A DNA stretch of 64,000 nt from Petunia secreta (taxonomy: Eukaryota > Streptophyta > Magnoliopsida > Solanales > Solanaceae), in the NCBI GenBank assembly GCA_029990175.1, contig JARKIP010000048.1, positions 27,056,001 to 27,120,000 on the forward strand. The letters run 5' to 3'. The position numbers and the translations under genes are program-made. Below the pieces are notes generated by a model, which saw only the letters and a program-made list of their open reading frames with translations, made no database searches and was not told where the DNA came from. Shown piece by piece: positions 34,340 to 47,261 of the stretch (positions within the stretch are counted from its first letter, which is position 1; each line of letters starts with the position of its first letter).

Positions 34340-34347
34340 TATTTATA
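34340..34347 (-). promoter_or_regulatory. TATA box of the antisense gene
   Basis: TATAAATA on the minus strand about 117 bp upstream of the antisense ATG. It lies between the antisense gene and the 3' LTR, so that gene seems to have its own promoter inside the element. Confidence 0.55.
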
Positions 34348-34770
34348 GGAGTGAAGATTCAGCCCCACAACTTCCTTCGAGACACGTGGAGGTCATCAGA
34401 GAAACTACGATCAGATCTGGCCGTCGAAAGAAAGAATAGGGTTCATCCAAACTTTATAGTATCATCATTATTATGAAGAGTAGCGGTCACCTCGCGATCA
34501 ACAGACGACGTGTGCACGTGACTGAAGCGGTTAAAATCATTACTTTTACCCTTGGGGCACGCAATAGTCACTTCAGAATGGACTGCAGCTCCGCAGGCGT
34601 GCCAGCTGCAGTTACTTTTTTATACGGCGCATTAAATGCGCACGTCATAAGGGCTTGTCACACAGCTGATAAGGTTCGTAAGTCATCAAGCCACATCACA
34701 CGAAGACAAAAGTTTACAAGAAATTCCCGCCAAAATTCATATCCACTCCCCGAACATATACTCTGCTCGA

Positions 34771-34787
34771 GAAGTGCGGGGACTATC
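34771..34787 (+). other. Polypurine-tract region of the Tat element
   Basis: Purine-rich GAAGTGCGGGGACTATC directly before the 3' LTR, the expected primer site for plus-strand synthesis. Confidence 0.6.
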
Positions 34788-35472
34788 TTTATTGGATAAA
34801 AGCTGACTGGACTCGAAAAGGTGACACGTGTCTACCACGTGGCACGAGTAGACATTTCAACGGACAGACATCCAACGGAAAGACATCTATCACGAGCAGA
34901 CCTAAAGGAGTTATGAAACACTTCAACAGTCAACACGGTCTAAGTGAGCAGTTATTAACATGATCATCCACGATCATTCAATTAATGGTCATTAAGGCAA
35001 TCATTACAACCCAGCGGTTATGACTCCAATGGATATGTGCCCAGCAGTTACTCATCCAGACGGATCCACGCCCAGCGGTTACGAATCCCAATGGATGCCT
35101 ATCAGGCTTATAAATAGCATTTGCCTTAATCGATTGTAACACAACTTGACTTCCTGTCTACAATATCAATAAGAATACTCTCTCACTCTTGCTCAGATAC
35201 TCCTCTTGCTCATATTTTACTTATTACTTTAGTTCTTTGATCTCAAAGTGCGATTGGTATCGAAGAACTCTCCCCGAAGACAAGCGATACGATACGGTTA
35301 CTTCTCATTGTTTCTGTTTATGCTTTACTTTTATTAGTTAATACTTGCATCTCGTTCTCGTATTACCACCATTTTAGCTCGTCGTTCAAACTCTTAATCT
35401 CAATCATTGATCGTGACTCCGCAAATACAAATTTAATTGTTAATTGGCCTAAAATCGGATCTAGGTTAAACA
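34788..35472 (+). repeat. 3' LTR of the Tat element
   Basis: Matches 24048-24718 with scattered substitutions. The first two bases read TT where the left copy has TG, and a 15-bp block near 34870 is an extra near-duplicate of its neighbour. Confidence 0.9.
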
Positions 35473-36479
35473 AAATGGTCACTAAACTAATGCAAATGAT
35501 CTTAAAAAAGTCTTTTTTTTTTGTTTGGAACAAAAAAATTACTTAACTTATCTAAAGTATAAATAAAAATCAATCTCCCAAAAAGTGCGTCGAACTTCAT
35601 CCGAAAATGCTGAGGTGGAATTTTTTTATATTAAAAGTTGATCGAACAACTATTTTAAATTAAAAATAAAAATACCACATTATTTATTTATGAGAGACTC
35701 ATAACTACCCAACCCAAAATCCAACCCAACACTTGGAATGTTTACCAAAGTTTATATGCCTACCAAAATTTAGATTTAATTATCTTGAAATTTATGTTTT
35801 GTTGATGATGTAGAAAACTTATTTTTGCACAATATGTTGCTCATTATTGTTGACAATGGTATTCCCAAGGTTTCATGGGACATTTTCACAAGTTTTGGTT
35901 CGTTGGAAAGTTTTAACACAATTTTTTTTTTTTTTGCTTATAAAAACTTCGTTCTTGAATTAGTACAATTTTCAAGGAATCAATATTTCGTATTGACTGT
36001 TCATCCGTTTGTTGTTTTAGCTTTTCATCATCGTTTTACGTTGTCTCATATAAAAACATGATAAGGACATAAATATACTTCTTCATGCCTTGTTAAGTAT
36101 TCTAATTTGTCAAATCTAGTAGTCTTGTGCTAAAATAATAAGAATTTATACATTGAATTTTTTAACAGATGGCTGCCCTTTAAAAAGGCCCGTTTTCGGT
36201 GTTGGTTGGGTTTGGGTCAGATAGTATGTAGGTCTTTCATAAAAAAATAAATTGGTGATTTTTTTAAAATTTAAATTAGGTTTTGGGTCCACATTTAATA
36301 AAAAGAACTAAAATAAATGTTACCTCAACATTTTTCGATGAATTTTAATACTACATTTTTTGGGAGGTTAACTTTTTAAACATACTTTAGAGTTTGGATA
36401 AGTTGAGTGATATTTTTGTCCCAAACCAAAGAAAATTGACTTTTTTTTAGATCATTTGTGTTAGTTTAGCGACCATTTT
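35473..36479. mobile_element. Older TIR element interrupted by the Tat element
   Basis: The left end AATGGTCACTAAACTAATG and the complement of the right end (AATGGTCGCTAAACTAACA, 36440-36479) align for about 45 bp and more loosely beyond. The Tat element sits inside the left repeat: the TSD AAATG is part of it, and the outermost bases lie left of 24048. Possible 9-bp flanks GGAATTAAT/GGAATTAGA suggest a Mutator-type element. The frame at 35825-36061 is not recognised. Confidence 0.55.
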
Positions 36480-36639
36480 AGGAATTAGACTCCCAATTTA
36501 TGTAATGTACTCCCTTTTTAGTCCGTCATAAAATTTATAAGGCATCTTACTATACTTAGAAAAATTAACATTAATGTTTCATTTCATCTTTAATAAACAT
36601 ATTTTTAAAAGCAAAATATTTTCCTTCAACCGAAGGTCT

Positions 36640-36722
36640 ATTGGAAACAGTCTTTCAACCTTAGTGAGACAAGGTCTGCGTTCATCTTACCCTCCAGACC
36701 TTACTTGTGGAACTACACTGGA
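36640..36722. mobile_element. SINE-like fragment
   Basis: TTGGAAACAGTCTTTCAACC, then AAGGTCTGCGTTCATCTTAC, CCTCCAGACC and CTTGTGGAACTACACTGG. This order matches the conserved part of a Solanaceae tRNA-derived SINE. Ends not resolved. Confidence 0.65.
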
Positions 36723-36724
36723 TA

Positions 36725-36901
36725 GGGGTGTGCATAATTTGATATATACCGAATTTCCGAACCGAAATAAAAAATTTTGGTATTTGGCATTCGGTATTTT
36801 GGTATTTAGTATTGGTAACGGTATAAGCTTTATAAAATATTGATTATCGGTATGGTATTTGGCTTTCTTTAAAAGAGTACTGAAATACCGAATACCATAC
36901 C

Positions 36902-36903
<2 letters not shown>
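36725..36903. mobile_element. hAT-like fragment
   Basis: Starts TAGGGGTGTGCATAATTTG and is filled with short GGTATTTCGGTA/TACCGAATACC motifs in both orientations, as in the hAT elements at 16917 and 57252. The right end is missing, replaced by the AT microsatellite. Confidence 0.45.

Positions 36904-36954
<51 letters not shown>
36903..36954. repeat. (TA)n microsatellite
   Basis: About 26 TA units. Confidence 0.95.
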
Positions 36955-36957
<3 letters not shown>

Positions 36958-37465
36958 GGAAGCGGACACCCTAAATGAAAGGGAAGAAATAAGGAGAAGT
37001 AACGACAGGAAGCAAGTGCAGATTAATTAATTAATTAATCAGGTGGAAGTGCCAACCATATATAATATGCAATGCAAAAATTTAAATATGGAATACAGTA
37101 AAGTAAGGTGGTAAAACCGACCATATGCATGAGATACACAATATTAATTTTTTAAGACAATTATAAGAAGATTATATTAAGAATAAAAATATTACAAAGC
37201 TAGAGGGAATGAACTCTATCAAATTCTTGAGAGAGAGAGGGAGTATATTATGAATGGAGTGGTAGAAGTGGTGTGCTAATACAACTGATGGAGGGTAGTT
37301 TTAGAAAAAATATACTGCTGAGGTTATAGATGATGTCAGCTTTAGTTGATGTCATGAATGTGACATGCTGATGTCGCGGATGAAGTCAGCTTGATGTCAT
37401 GATTGTGTCCTTCAAAATGATGTTAGCTCGATTTTATGATTGTGTCATTTTGATTATTCTTCTAC
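36955..37465. other. Spacer, nothing recognised
   Basis: Contains a short (ATTA)n run near 37023-37038 and loosely repeated GATGTCA motifs at 37330-37430. No gene or element supported. Confidence 0.5.
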
Positions 37466-37942
37466 TGAAGAATTATACACAATCCATAAACACAAAGTTT
37501 GCCCAAGATTAAACCGTATTTGTTTCACTAGTCGGGGATGCAATCACATGTGGTTAGACACGAATTACACCGTAAAAGTCACAGTTTAAGTCGTACCTGG
37601 TTACAGAATATTGTTCCAGTTCGTAGAAGATCAATCTTTGTTCTTCTGAGGAATCTTCCATTGAAGTTCTTCACTTGAAGAAGAGAGTTTTTCTATTGCT
37701 GGAAGGGGAAGGAAGGCTGGTTCTTTTTTAGGGAGAAGTCACTCAGTTTCTGCCAGTAAAAACTTATTTTTATAGTCCTGAATGGACACAACTATTCAGG
37801 AGAAATCCTAATAGTTGTGTCTCTTTTCTTCCTTTTTATTTTATTAATCTAATAATATATATAACGAATTATATATATATATATTTGTTTAGGCATGGAT
37901 CCGGGTAGACCCACATGGGTGACCTAAATCCAAATTCCAACA
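37466..37942 (-). repeat. 3' LTR of element A
   Basis: On the minus strand it runs from TGTTGGAATTTGG to ATTCTTCA. Its partner is 56484-56946. Confidence 0.8.
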
Positions 37943-38740
37943 TCTCCCACTCACGCATAGTGGGTCAACTCTCATTCCCATTCTGTAACATCCATACATA
38001 ACGACTAGACCGTGTGACCAGTGCATACTTCGAGAGCTTAGTTGTTATGCATCTGTTAGGAATATATAACATCTCGATTAACGGAACCTTGGAGTAGATT
38101 GCAGTATGCAGTACCCTAGATCATCTATCACATTCACATCTCTCACAATCTCTTTGTATTAATTTGAGTTCATCATTATGTTATTATATTTTTGTCCCAA
38201 AGACAAACATAACGGGTCGACCAATGAACACAATTAATGTGATAATACTCATTAATGATCTTCCTAATCTCATGAATCTCTTAATCTCAATTTGACTTAC
38301 TTTTCTAGAAATGTCCCGCCAGACCGAATCATCCATGGTCTCTGGGCAACACCCTAAGATAGCAAACATCAAATTGAATCTCAAGAAATTGGTCAAAGTC
38401 ATGAGGGTACAAAAGAAAGAAAATTACTTATAATTTTCAGGGCTTCACACGATAAACAAGAAGAGATTTAAACTTATATCGCCCATAGGTCACTCTATGC
38501 ATACGTGGTATGAATCACGCATCACAGTATTGACTCCTTTTCCGTGGAGCATATGTCTTTCACCAATGAAAATACTGTGCAGATGATAGTTCAGACAACT
38601 CATGTCTAACTTTGAGTTCACAAATCTACTCATACATTTTATCCTTCAGAACTCACATCTGGCATTAAGACAGACTCACATTTAATCAAATATGATTAAC
38701 AAAAAATAAGCGACATTCTTATTATAAACTTCAAGCTCTC

Positions 38741-38842
<102 letters not shown>

Positions 38843-40298
38843 CACTTCTGATAATAATAAGTTTATAATTGTCTCATCTCTATTAGTCACCTAGACAATA
38901 GAGGCAATTGCCTGTGTGAATAGGCCAATCCTTTTGTCTGTCCGACATACTTCAAATTTATGTACTAAACATAAAATCATTCTATGTATATGAACTAACT
39001 GAAACGACCACGATCAGTCGTTTCGGAAGTTAGGACTCCGATTGGCGTGCTGATATTTTTAAAAATATTTGTAATGTCCATTAGAACCCGTCTGTAAAAT
39101 TTGAGCTAAATCAGACCTCGTTTGGTAGGCATCGGAAGAAGGTTTCAGTTTTTATTGTCAATAATATTAAAAAGAGATTTTTGAGCTCGATTTGGGCGAA
39201 TGAGCTCCGATTCAAAATCCGAAAGTGCCGTTAGGTTCGTATGATTATTTGTGACTTTTATAATTTTTCGAAAGTGAATTTCGATGTTGTTCGGCTAGTT
39301 CCGCAAAAAATGTCGAAAGTTAAATAATTTGACCTTTTTTATTTAAATTCGCATCTTGAGTTTCGGGAATCCCATTTGAGATCCGTCTTCGCGAGTATGT
39401 TACATATATTTTGTATAGCTTACTTGAAAAATTTGGGATCATTTCGACTTCTCTAGGGTTCTATTTTAATTTTTATCGTCGTAGCGAATTTATAAAATAA
39501 AAAAAAAAAAAAAAGAAGAGAAAAAGTCAAAATGATTGTCGGTCAGCTAAGGGGATTAAATCCCTTAGCTTAGCAATTAGCAATACATACAGAAACTTTC
39601 GAACAAACCTACAGAAAGAAAAAATTAGAAAAGAGAGAAGGAAAAAGGGAAAAAGGAGTGGAAAAATAGTGGATTTTTTACCCCAAATCTTCAGGTAATG
39701 ATGTTAACTCATTATCTTAGCTTATTACGTGTGTTTGAATATAACGGTAAAAATAAGGATATTATACATCACCCTATTGGCGTAAATTGATAGTTTAAAG
39801 GGTCAATTGGACCCCGATGATGGAAATGATTATATATTCGCACTCAGTAAGTTATGGGCAACATATAAATATAATTTATTTAGAGTTTGGTTATGGGACT
39901 TTGAACCCTGTATATAGGTCTGGCCTGCGTATTGCGTATGCGAATAGGGTATCAGGTTCCTAACTGGATTGCCCTAAAACATAAGGAATGAAGCCTTTAG
40001 CTTTATCTGATATAATTTTTCTGCTTATTGAATAGAAAGAGATCGTTTGGCGGTTAATCCAAAGGAAAAAGCAGTGGTTGAGTATCAGGGCTAGCTTTGG
40101 GATACGGTAAGTGTTTATATCCATTTCTTTGGAGGCACTTGGCCTCGTGGATTTTCTACCACGTGTTTCCTTACGTGTGTAGCTGCCGATAGGCGTACTC
40201 ATTACGCCTTAGCTTTGGATTTACATTGTATATTATATGTTATGCCCTGTTGTTGGTATTGCATTAAACATATGAGCATTGCACTCTGGTTTTGAGTA

Positions 40299-40886
40299 TT
40301 GCATATACTTCCCGGTTGGCGATGAGAGTCCCGCGCCGGCGAAGGGTCATTATTGCATATACTTCCCGGTTGTCGATGAGAGTCCCGCACCGGCGAAGGG
40401 TCATTATTGCATATACTTCCCGGTTGGCGATGAGAGTCCCGCGCCGGCGAAGGGTCATTATTGCATATACTTCCCGGTTGGCGATGAGAGTCCCGCACCG
40501 GCGAAGGGTCATTATTGCATATACTTCCCGGTTGGCGATGAGAGTCCCGCGCCGGCGAAGGGTCATTATTTCATATACTTCCCGGTTGGCGATGAGAGTC
40601 CCGCACCGGCGAAGGGTCATTATTGCATATACTTCCCGGTTGGCGATGAGAGTCCCGCACCGGCGAAGGGTCATTATTGCATATACTTCCCGGTTGGCGA
40701 TGAGAGTCCCGCACCGGCGAAGGGTCATTATTGCATATACTTCCCGGTTGGCGATGAGAGTCCCGCACCGGTGAAGGGTCATCATTACATATACTTCCCG
40801 GTAATCGATGAGAGTCCCGAGCCGGTGAAGGGTCATTATTGCATATATCTCCTGGTAGACGATGAGAGTCCCGCGCCGGAGATAGG
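40299..40886. repeat. 54-bp tandem array in the 5' LTR
   Basis: Eleven units (last partial), each with CATATACTTCCCGGTTGGCG and GTCCCGCRCCGGCGAAGGGT. The unit length is divisible by three and most frames lack stops, which produces long artificial reading frames on both strands. Confidence 0.95.
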
Positions 40887-41058
40887 TATCAAGAGTATGT
40901 GACTGCATTGCATCATGCCGCATTCATCCCATCTCATTGCACCGCATACTGACTATTGTGTGTATTATATTGTGTTTTATGTATGCGGTATGTACACCAT
41001 GTTGTGGACATATTACATTTTGCCTATATATTTATGGCTCGTATTCTAAGTTGCGGGG

Positions 41059-41190
41059 ATCGGGTTGCACGCCGAAACAGTATAAATATATGGATCGGGT
41101 TGCACGCCGCAGCGGTATGAATATATGGATCGGGTTGCACGCCGCAACAGGATGAATATATGGATCAGGTTGCACGCCGCAACAGGATGT
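41059..41190. repeat. 35-bp tandem array in the 5' LTR
   Basis: Four units containing GGATCGGGTTGCACGCCGCA followed by an AATATAT tail. Confidence 0.9.
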
Positions 41191-41858
41191 ATTTCTGATT
41201 GTTGATGTGTTCGGGATACCTATATGTGCTGGCTGTATTACGTTCCTGGTTATTGAATAGTTTGCGATTCCATACGTGTTTCTAATTATTATCTGGCTCT
41301 GCCTTTTCATAATTTAAATAAGAGAAATCTGGTTTATTTGTTTCTTTTCTCCCTGGCTAGCTATCCTATTCTTTGAGGTGGCTAGTCTGCCCCACTTATT
41401 GAGTCCTTTTGACTCACCCTTGTTTGTTGTTTGTTTCTTGTCTATCTATTTCGTTTCGGCAGGTTCGCTCCAGGATTGAGTTCGCCACGTTGTGAAGGAG
41501 CGTAGACGACTTCAGCTGTCAGGGTGAGCCAGCTTTTATTTCGGATGGCCACCAGTTTATTGGTTATCATTTCAGTTACAGTTTGCTCCCTTCAGGAGGT
41601 ATTTGTCTTCTTTTGTACTCTTAGATGTCTGGTCTGGATAGCCCTAAACCTAGCATGTTGGGTAGTCAGCTGTAATTTCTGTTGTACAGCTTAGAGGTAT
41701 CAGTATGTCTGTAAATTTTTTTTTTTTTTTTAAGTCTTGTCCTTATTTATGAATTATTATATTTATTTTCCTAATTTAATTGGTAAGGGTTCGCCCGGCG
41801 GGTCTAGGGGAAGATGTCGGGTGCCCGCATGACCTAACCGGATTTCGGGTCGTGTTAG

Positions 41859-41872
41859 TTGGTATCAGAGCC
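41859..41872 (+). other. Primer binding site of element C
   Basis: TTGGTATCAGAGCC, complementary to the 3' end of initiator tRNA-Met, directly after the LTR. Confidence 0.85.
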
Positions 41873-44800
41873 AGTTTAGTGTCTATCCAGACTAAGACAT
41901 TTCTAGTAGAGTCTCGCTGATGGGTACGTAGACGTCCGTACTTATCTACGAGAGGCTATGATGGCATCTAGGAAGTTTCACTTCCTTCTTTTCTAATCGT
42001 GCGTCGGTCTAGGATGCAAAAGTATTTTCGTTGATTCGTTAATGGTAATTGTGAATCCTCGTGTGACAAATCAGCAGACGGTATGAGTTCAAGACGAAGC
42101 AGTCTGGCCTGGGATTAGCACTGACGAAGCCCCGAGAGTTTTGATCATGCTGACGATCTAATGATGGAGGTCCTAGCTGTACGAGCTCGCGATGGGCAAG
42201 GGAGCAGGGCCTTGTGGTTCCCTTGGCTCTCTATGATGTTTTTACGAGAATCTTGGCGACGCAGATCCCGCAAGCACCTTTTATTCGTTAGGCAGCTTAT
42301 CAGGTTGCCGCATGCAGATGTTCGATCTTAGAAAGTTCCTATTCCAGTTCTTAATATTGCTGCAGTGAATTATGTTCTAGAAGCAGCATGTATTGCGCCA
42401 CCAATTGTTCTGGCTGGTTAGCCAGCCAAGGTAACGGTTAGATTTGAGTGCCCAAAGGGGTTCCATTATTTTACGCGGTTGAACCTTCCGATATTCTTAA
42501 GCAATGCATAAGATGAACCCCGTGATTCTTTTTAAAAATGAAATGATGTCAGCATATCCTTCAGGCTCTTGATTATATCGAGCGATATGGTGTCGATTAT
42601 TCTTCTTTCCAGTTTCAGGGTCCAGCCTTGAATTGGTGGACCGCTCTCTTATTAGCTAACTTGGTTCGGTTTTCTTCTAGATTCGTGGGGAAAAAAATTC
42701 CTTTTGAGTAGCGAGCGAAATGGAGAGTGTTGCCAGTTTGAGTGGATTGGACAGGGTAGCCTGTCGGTTAGCCTGTTGGTGTTTCAAAATATGAGATTGA
42801 ATTCTATAGAATGGCTGAATATGCATTAGAACTAGTCCATGAGCCTTTCGAGAGATTCAGAGATTTATTGATAACCTTTATTTTTCCCTGAAATCCCAGA
42901 TGGCTCGAGAAATTGAGGTCTGGATTTTATTTGATGTTTTTGTTAATATGCCCGAAGGTTCGAGGCATACCATAAGTTAGAGCGGGAAAGTAAGAGATCC
43001 CGTGGCCCTGGTGGGCAACCATGGTACCTCATTTGGAGGTAAGAGTTTTGATTATTTTGGGAGGTAACCTTCCAAGTTACCTCAGCTTGTGTCACGTAAT
43101 TTTTAGAGTGCGCAAGTAGCTCGTCAAGGTCAGATTCAGTCTTTTCTTTACAACTATCAACAATCTGCCCAGTTCCTATATTTAGCGAAAGGGTGTTATC
43201 ATTGTCGTGAGTCTGATTATCTTTTGAAGAGTTTTTCTATTATCATTGTTGTGAGTCTGGCTATCCTTTGAGGAGTTTTCCCTTACTCCGACAAGATAGC
43301 AGTCATCTTTTCTCTCGTCATCAGGTATCTGCGCAGTCGCCTGGGATTTTATTTAGACCTCAATCAGCAAATCAAATGCCACCATCCGGTAGAGGTTGAG
43401 AGTGTGGTGGCAGTGGTTCTTCAGAAGGTGATTATCAGAGTAGTTGCTTAGTTCAGCCGCATAGGCAGTTTTATGAACTGCTTGTCTGGCGGGATGCTGA
43501 GGTGTCCGATATGGTAGACCCTGAGATTTTTTTCTTCTCTTAAATGTGAGTAAGATTTGATTCTTTTGATCGATCTGGAAATGGTGTGTCTTATCATGTT
43601 TCAATGGTTTCTTGGATGTCGTTTCTATTAAGAATCGGTTGCGGTAGAGGGGTGAGTTTCTGATACGATTTATTCCTGGCATTTATAAGACCCTACTAGT
43701 TTATCTGATCTAAATATGAGAGATTTGACGGTGAGTATTGCTATTGCCTGCTTGGCATCTTGTTATACCACCTTGTGTTATTATGTCAAGTCATTTTACC
43801 TCTCTCCTCGGAAATCGGTGTTGGTAGGATAATGGGATCCTAATTCGTCACCATCAGAAAGTGTTATCGTTTCTTTCGGTGCAAATTGATTAGTAAGTAA
43901 TATTCGATCTACGTATCTCATCTTTGTTCAAAATGCTAATAACTATTCTATGAGCTTATCTGGGTTATAAAAGGGTTTCTGGTAAATTGTCAGAGTTTCC
44001 TTCTTATTGGGAGGTTAAATTGGTATGGATATTTTTCCATAAAGCTTATTTAATGTCTATCTCTTCAATTGCGATTCTTTGGCTCGCCTGACTCGTAAGT
44101 AGTCTAGCTCTGGTAGCCAAATAAATAAGGGGATGAGCTTACTAAAGATCTAACTATTTCTATCCTCTGTTTATTGCCATCTCTTCTTCTTCCGATACTA
44201 GTAAGCTTGGGCGGTTAGTAGCCACTCGTGATGTTTCCTATGTTGAGCCAGAGTGCGTGTCAAGGTAGTTAGGTAAGCATATTGTTGTTATTCAAGGCTA
44301 CTAAGGGTAATGAGAGGCATCATTTGACCTTTGATTTGACCTACACTCTGAAAATTAGGTTGAAAATCAGGACAGTAGTGCTGTCCAGAGATTCTATCTG
44401 CGGATTTGTTATGTCATCCAGTTGTCTCATCTTGTTATCTGTTTAACATGTTTATGTTATCAGTTTATCTGGGTATCCATTCCCATGTATAGTATAGTGC
44501 TGGTTCTGTTTTTGCGGATCATCCAGTTTCAGGGGAAACTCTGCCGAAATTTTTATATAGAAGTACCATCCATCGAGCGGTGGTGTTTACGGCAAAGGTA
44601 TGGAGTTGTGAACTCGAGAGTTGCAGCTAGTTGGCAACTCGAAAGGGTAGTTTGGTAGTTTAGGTCTGCCTATGTTCAGCTTTTAGCTAGGTCTTCTTTA
44701 ATCCAGCAGGTTGTGCGAGGATGACTATTTCTATTCAAATTAGTTGTATGAGTTAATGCTTTAAGTGGAGAAGTCTTCCTCCAATTGATACCGAATCATA

Positions 44801-45190
44801 ATATTAAATCTCTAAGGCGTTGCTGAAGCGTAAGCTAATTCTTAGTTCCATCGACCTGTTCCATATCGAAAGGTATATCGAAGAGGTAATTATCGACTGA
44901 ATCACGTTAACCCATTCAAAGTTTCGTGTATTTTTGTTTTAAAAATGTAGAATTCTCTTCTCATGATCGTGGAAGGATCAGTATAGTCAGAATAAGCTGG
45001 GCAATGGCATTATGATATTATCCAGCTATTTTTTTATCCAAGAGTCCAATATGTGTGTTATAATTCTGATTCTGTAATCATGAGAAAAAAAAATTTCGTG
45101 GGATAGTTTATGAAGGTCGTGCAAGTTCTTATGTTATCAGCGTGAATCTTGCTTTAGATTTAGGCTCGTTCGAGGACGAACGAGAGTTTA
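41873..45190 (+). pseudogene. Decayed gag-like interior of element C
   Basis: No frame stays open for long. Traces of gag remain: coding-like stretches at 42500-42980, then near 43190-43290 two CCHC-knuckle-like remnants (CYHCRESDYLL and a second copy). The last part before the polypurine tract (GCTCGTTCGAGGACGAACG) resembles the 3' end of chromovirus-type gypsy polyproteins. Reverse transcriptase and integrase cannot be recognised. The region is best read as a non-autonomous interior. Confidence 0.6.
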
Positions 45191-46501
45191 AGTGGAGGAG
45201 AATGAAACGACCACGATCAGTCGTTTCGGAAGTTAGGACTCCGATTGGCGTGCCGATATTTTTAAAAATATTTGTAATGTCCATTAGAACCCGTCTGTAA
45301 AATTTGAGCTAAATCAGACCTTGTTTGGTAGGCATCGGAAGAAGGTTTCAGTTTTTATTGTCAATAATATTAAAAAGAGATTTTTGAGCTCGATTTGGGC
45401 GAATGAGCTCCGATTCAAAATCCGAAAGTGCCGTTAGGTTCGTATGATTATTTGTGACTTTTATAATTTTTCGAAAGTGAATTTCGATGTTGTTCGGCTA
45501 GTTCCGCAAAAAATGTCGAAAGTTAAATAATTTGACCTTTTTTATTTAAATTCGCATCTTGAGTTTCGGGAATCCCATTTGAGATCCGTCTTCGCGAGTA
45601 TGTTACATATATTTTGTATAGCTTACTTGAAAAATTTGGGATCATTTCGACTTCTCTAGGGTTCTATTTTAATTTTTATCGTCGTAGCGAATTTATAAAA
45701 TAAAAAAAAAAAAAAAAAAAGAGAAAAAGTCAAAATGATTGTCGGTCAGCTAAGGGGATTAAATCCCTTAGCTTAGCAATTAGCAATACATACAGAAACA
45801 TTCGAACAAACCTACAGAAAGAAAAAATTAGAAAAGAGAGAAGGAAAAAGGGAAAAAGGAGTGGAAAAATAGTGGATTTTTTACCCCAAATCTTCAGGTA
45901 ATGATGTTAACTCATTATCTTAGCTTATTACGTGTGTTTGAATATAACGGTAAAAATAAGGATATTATACATCACCCTATTGGCGTAAATTGATAGTTTA
46001 AAGGGTCAATTGGACCCCGATGATGGAAATGATTATATATTCGCACTCAGTAAGTTATGGGCAACATATAAATATAATTTATTTAGAGTTTGGTTATGGG
46101 ACTTTGAACCCTGTATATAGGTCTGGCCTGCGTATTGCGTATGCGAATAGGGTATCAGGTTCCTAACTGGATTGCCCTAAAACATAAGGAATGAAGCCTT
46201 TAGCTTTATCTGATATAATTTTTCTGCTTATTGAATAGAAAGAGATCGTTTGGCGGTTAATCCAAAGGAAAAAGCAGTGGTTGAGTATCAGGGCTAGCTT
46301 TGGGATACGGTAAGTGTTTATATCCATTTCTTTGGAGGCACTTGGCCTCGTGGATTTTCTACCACGTGTTTCCTTACGTGTGTAGCTGCCGATAGGCGTA
46401 CTCATTACGCCTTAGCTTTGGATTTACATTGTATATTATATGTTATGCCCTGTTGTTGGTATTGCATTAAACATATGAGCATTGCACTCTGGTTTTGAGT
46501 A

Positions 46502-47089
46502 TTGCATATACTTCCCGGTTGGCGATGAGAGTCCCGCGCCGGCGAAGGGTCATTATTGCATATACTTCCCGGTTGTCGATGAGAGTCCCGCACCGGCGAA
46601 GGGTCATTATTGCATATACTTCCCGGTTGGCGATGAGAGTCCCGCGCCGGCGAAGGGTCATTATTGCATATACTTCCCGGTTGGCGATGAGAGTCCCGCA
46701 CCGGCGAAGGGTCATTATTGCATATACTTCCCGGTTGGCGATGAGAGTCCCGCGCCGGCGAAGGGTCATTATTTCATATACTTCCCGGTTGGCGATGAGA
46801 GTCCCGCACCGGCGAAGGGTCATTATTGCATATACTTCCCGGTTGGCGATGAGAGTCCCGCACCGGCGAAGGGTCATTATTGCATATACTTCCCGGTTGG
46901 CGATGAGAGTCCCGCACCGGCGAAGGGTCATTATTGCATATACTTCCCGGTTGGCGATGAGAGTCCCGCACCGGTGAAGGGTCATCATTACATATACTTC
47001 CCGGTAATCGATGAGAGTCCCGAGCCGGTGAAGGGTCATTATTGCATATATCTCCTGGTAGACGATGAGAGTCCCGCGCCGGAGATAGG
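46502..47089. repeat. 54-bp tandem array in the 3' LTR
   Basis: Same eleven units in the same order as 40299-40886, including the unit with TTTCATATAC and the divergent last two, showing both arrays were copied together by reverse transcription. Confidence 0.95.
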
Positions 47090-47261
47090 TATCAAGAGTA
47101 TGTGACTGCATTGCATCATGCCGCATTCATCCCATCTCATTGCACCGCATACTGACTATTGTGTGTATTATATTGTGTTTTATGTATGCGGTATGTACAC
47201 CATGTTGTGGACATATTACATTTTGCCTATATATTTATGGCTCGTATTCTAAGTTGCGGGG

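Larger units (their letters stand above)
24048..35472 (+). mobile_element. Ty3/gypsy LTR retrotransposon, Tat type, complete but mutated
   Basis: An 11.4-kb element flanked by the 5-bp duplication AAATG (24043-24047 and 35473-35477). Order: LTR 24048-24718, primer site, gag, protease, reverse transcriptase, RNase H, a second RNase H-like domain, integrase, a tRNA-like sequence, an antisense gene region, polypurine tract and LTR 34788-35472. Two RNase H domains and extra 3' coding sequence fit the Tat lineage. Several nonsense codons in gag-pol make it non-autonomous. The LTRs differ by some substitutions and a 15-bp insertion in the right copy, so the insertion is moderately old. Confidence 0.93.
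39000..41857 (+). repeat. 5' LTR of element C
   Basis: Starts TGAAACGACCACGATCAGTC and ends GGGTCGTGTTA. It holds an 11-unit 54-bp array and a 4-unit 35-bp array. None of the open frames in the array is regarded as a gene. Confidence 0.92.

Noticed and set aside
35825..36061. 78-codon frame in the older TIR element
   Set aside because: Aromatic-rich translation with no family resemblance; probably chance.
40299..40886. CRISPR-like array
   Set aside because: The repeats are contiguous 54-bp units without unique spacers, lie inside an LTR, and the DNA is plant nuclear.
40202..40923. Long reading frames on both strands across the 54-bp array (and the same at 46405-47126)
   Set aside because: The repeat unit is a multiple of three and lacks stops in several frames, so the frames are artefacts of the array. 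The same frames occur in both LTR copies.
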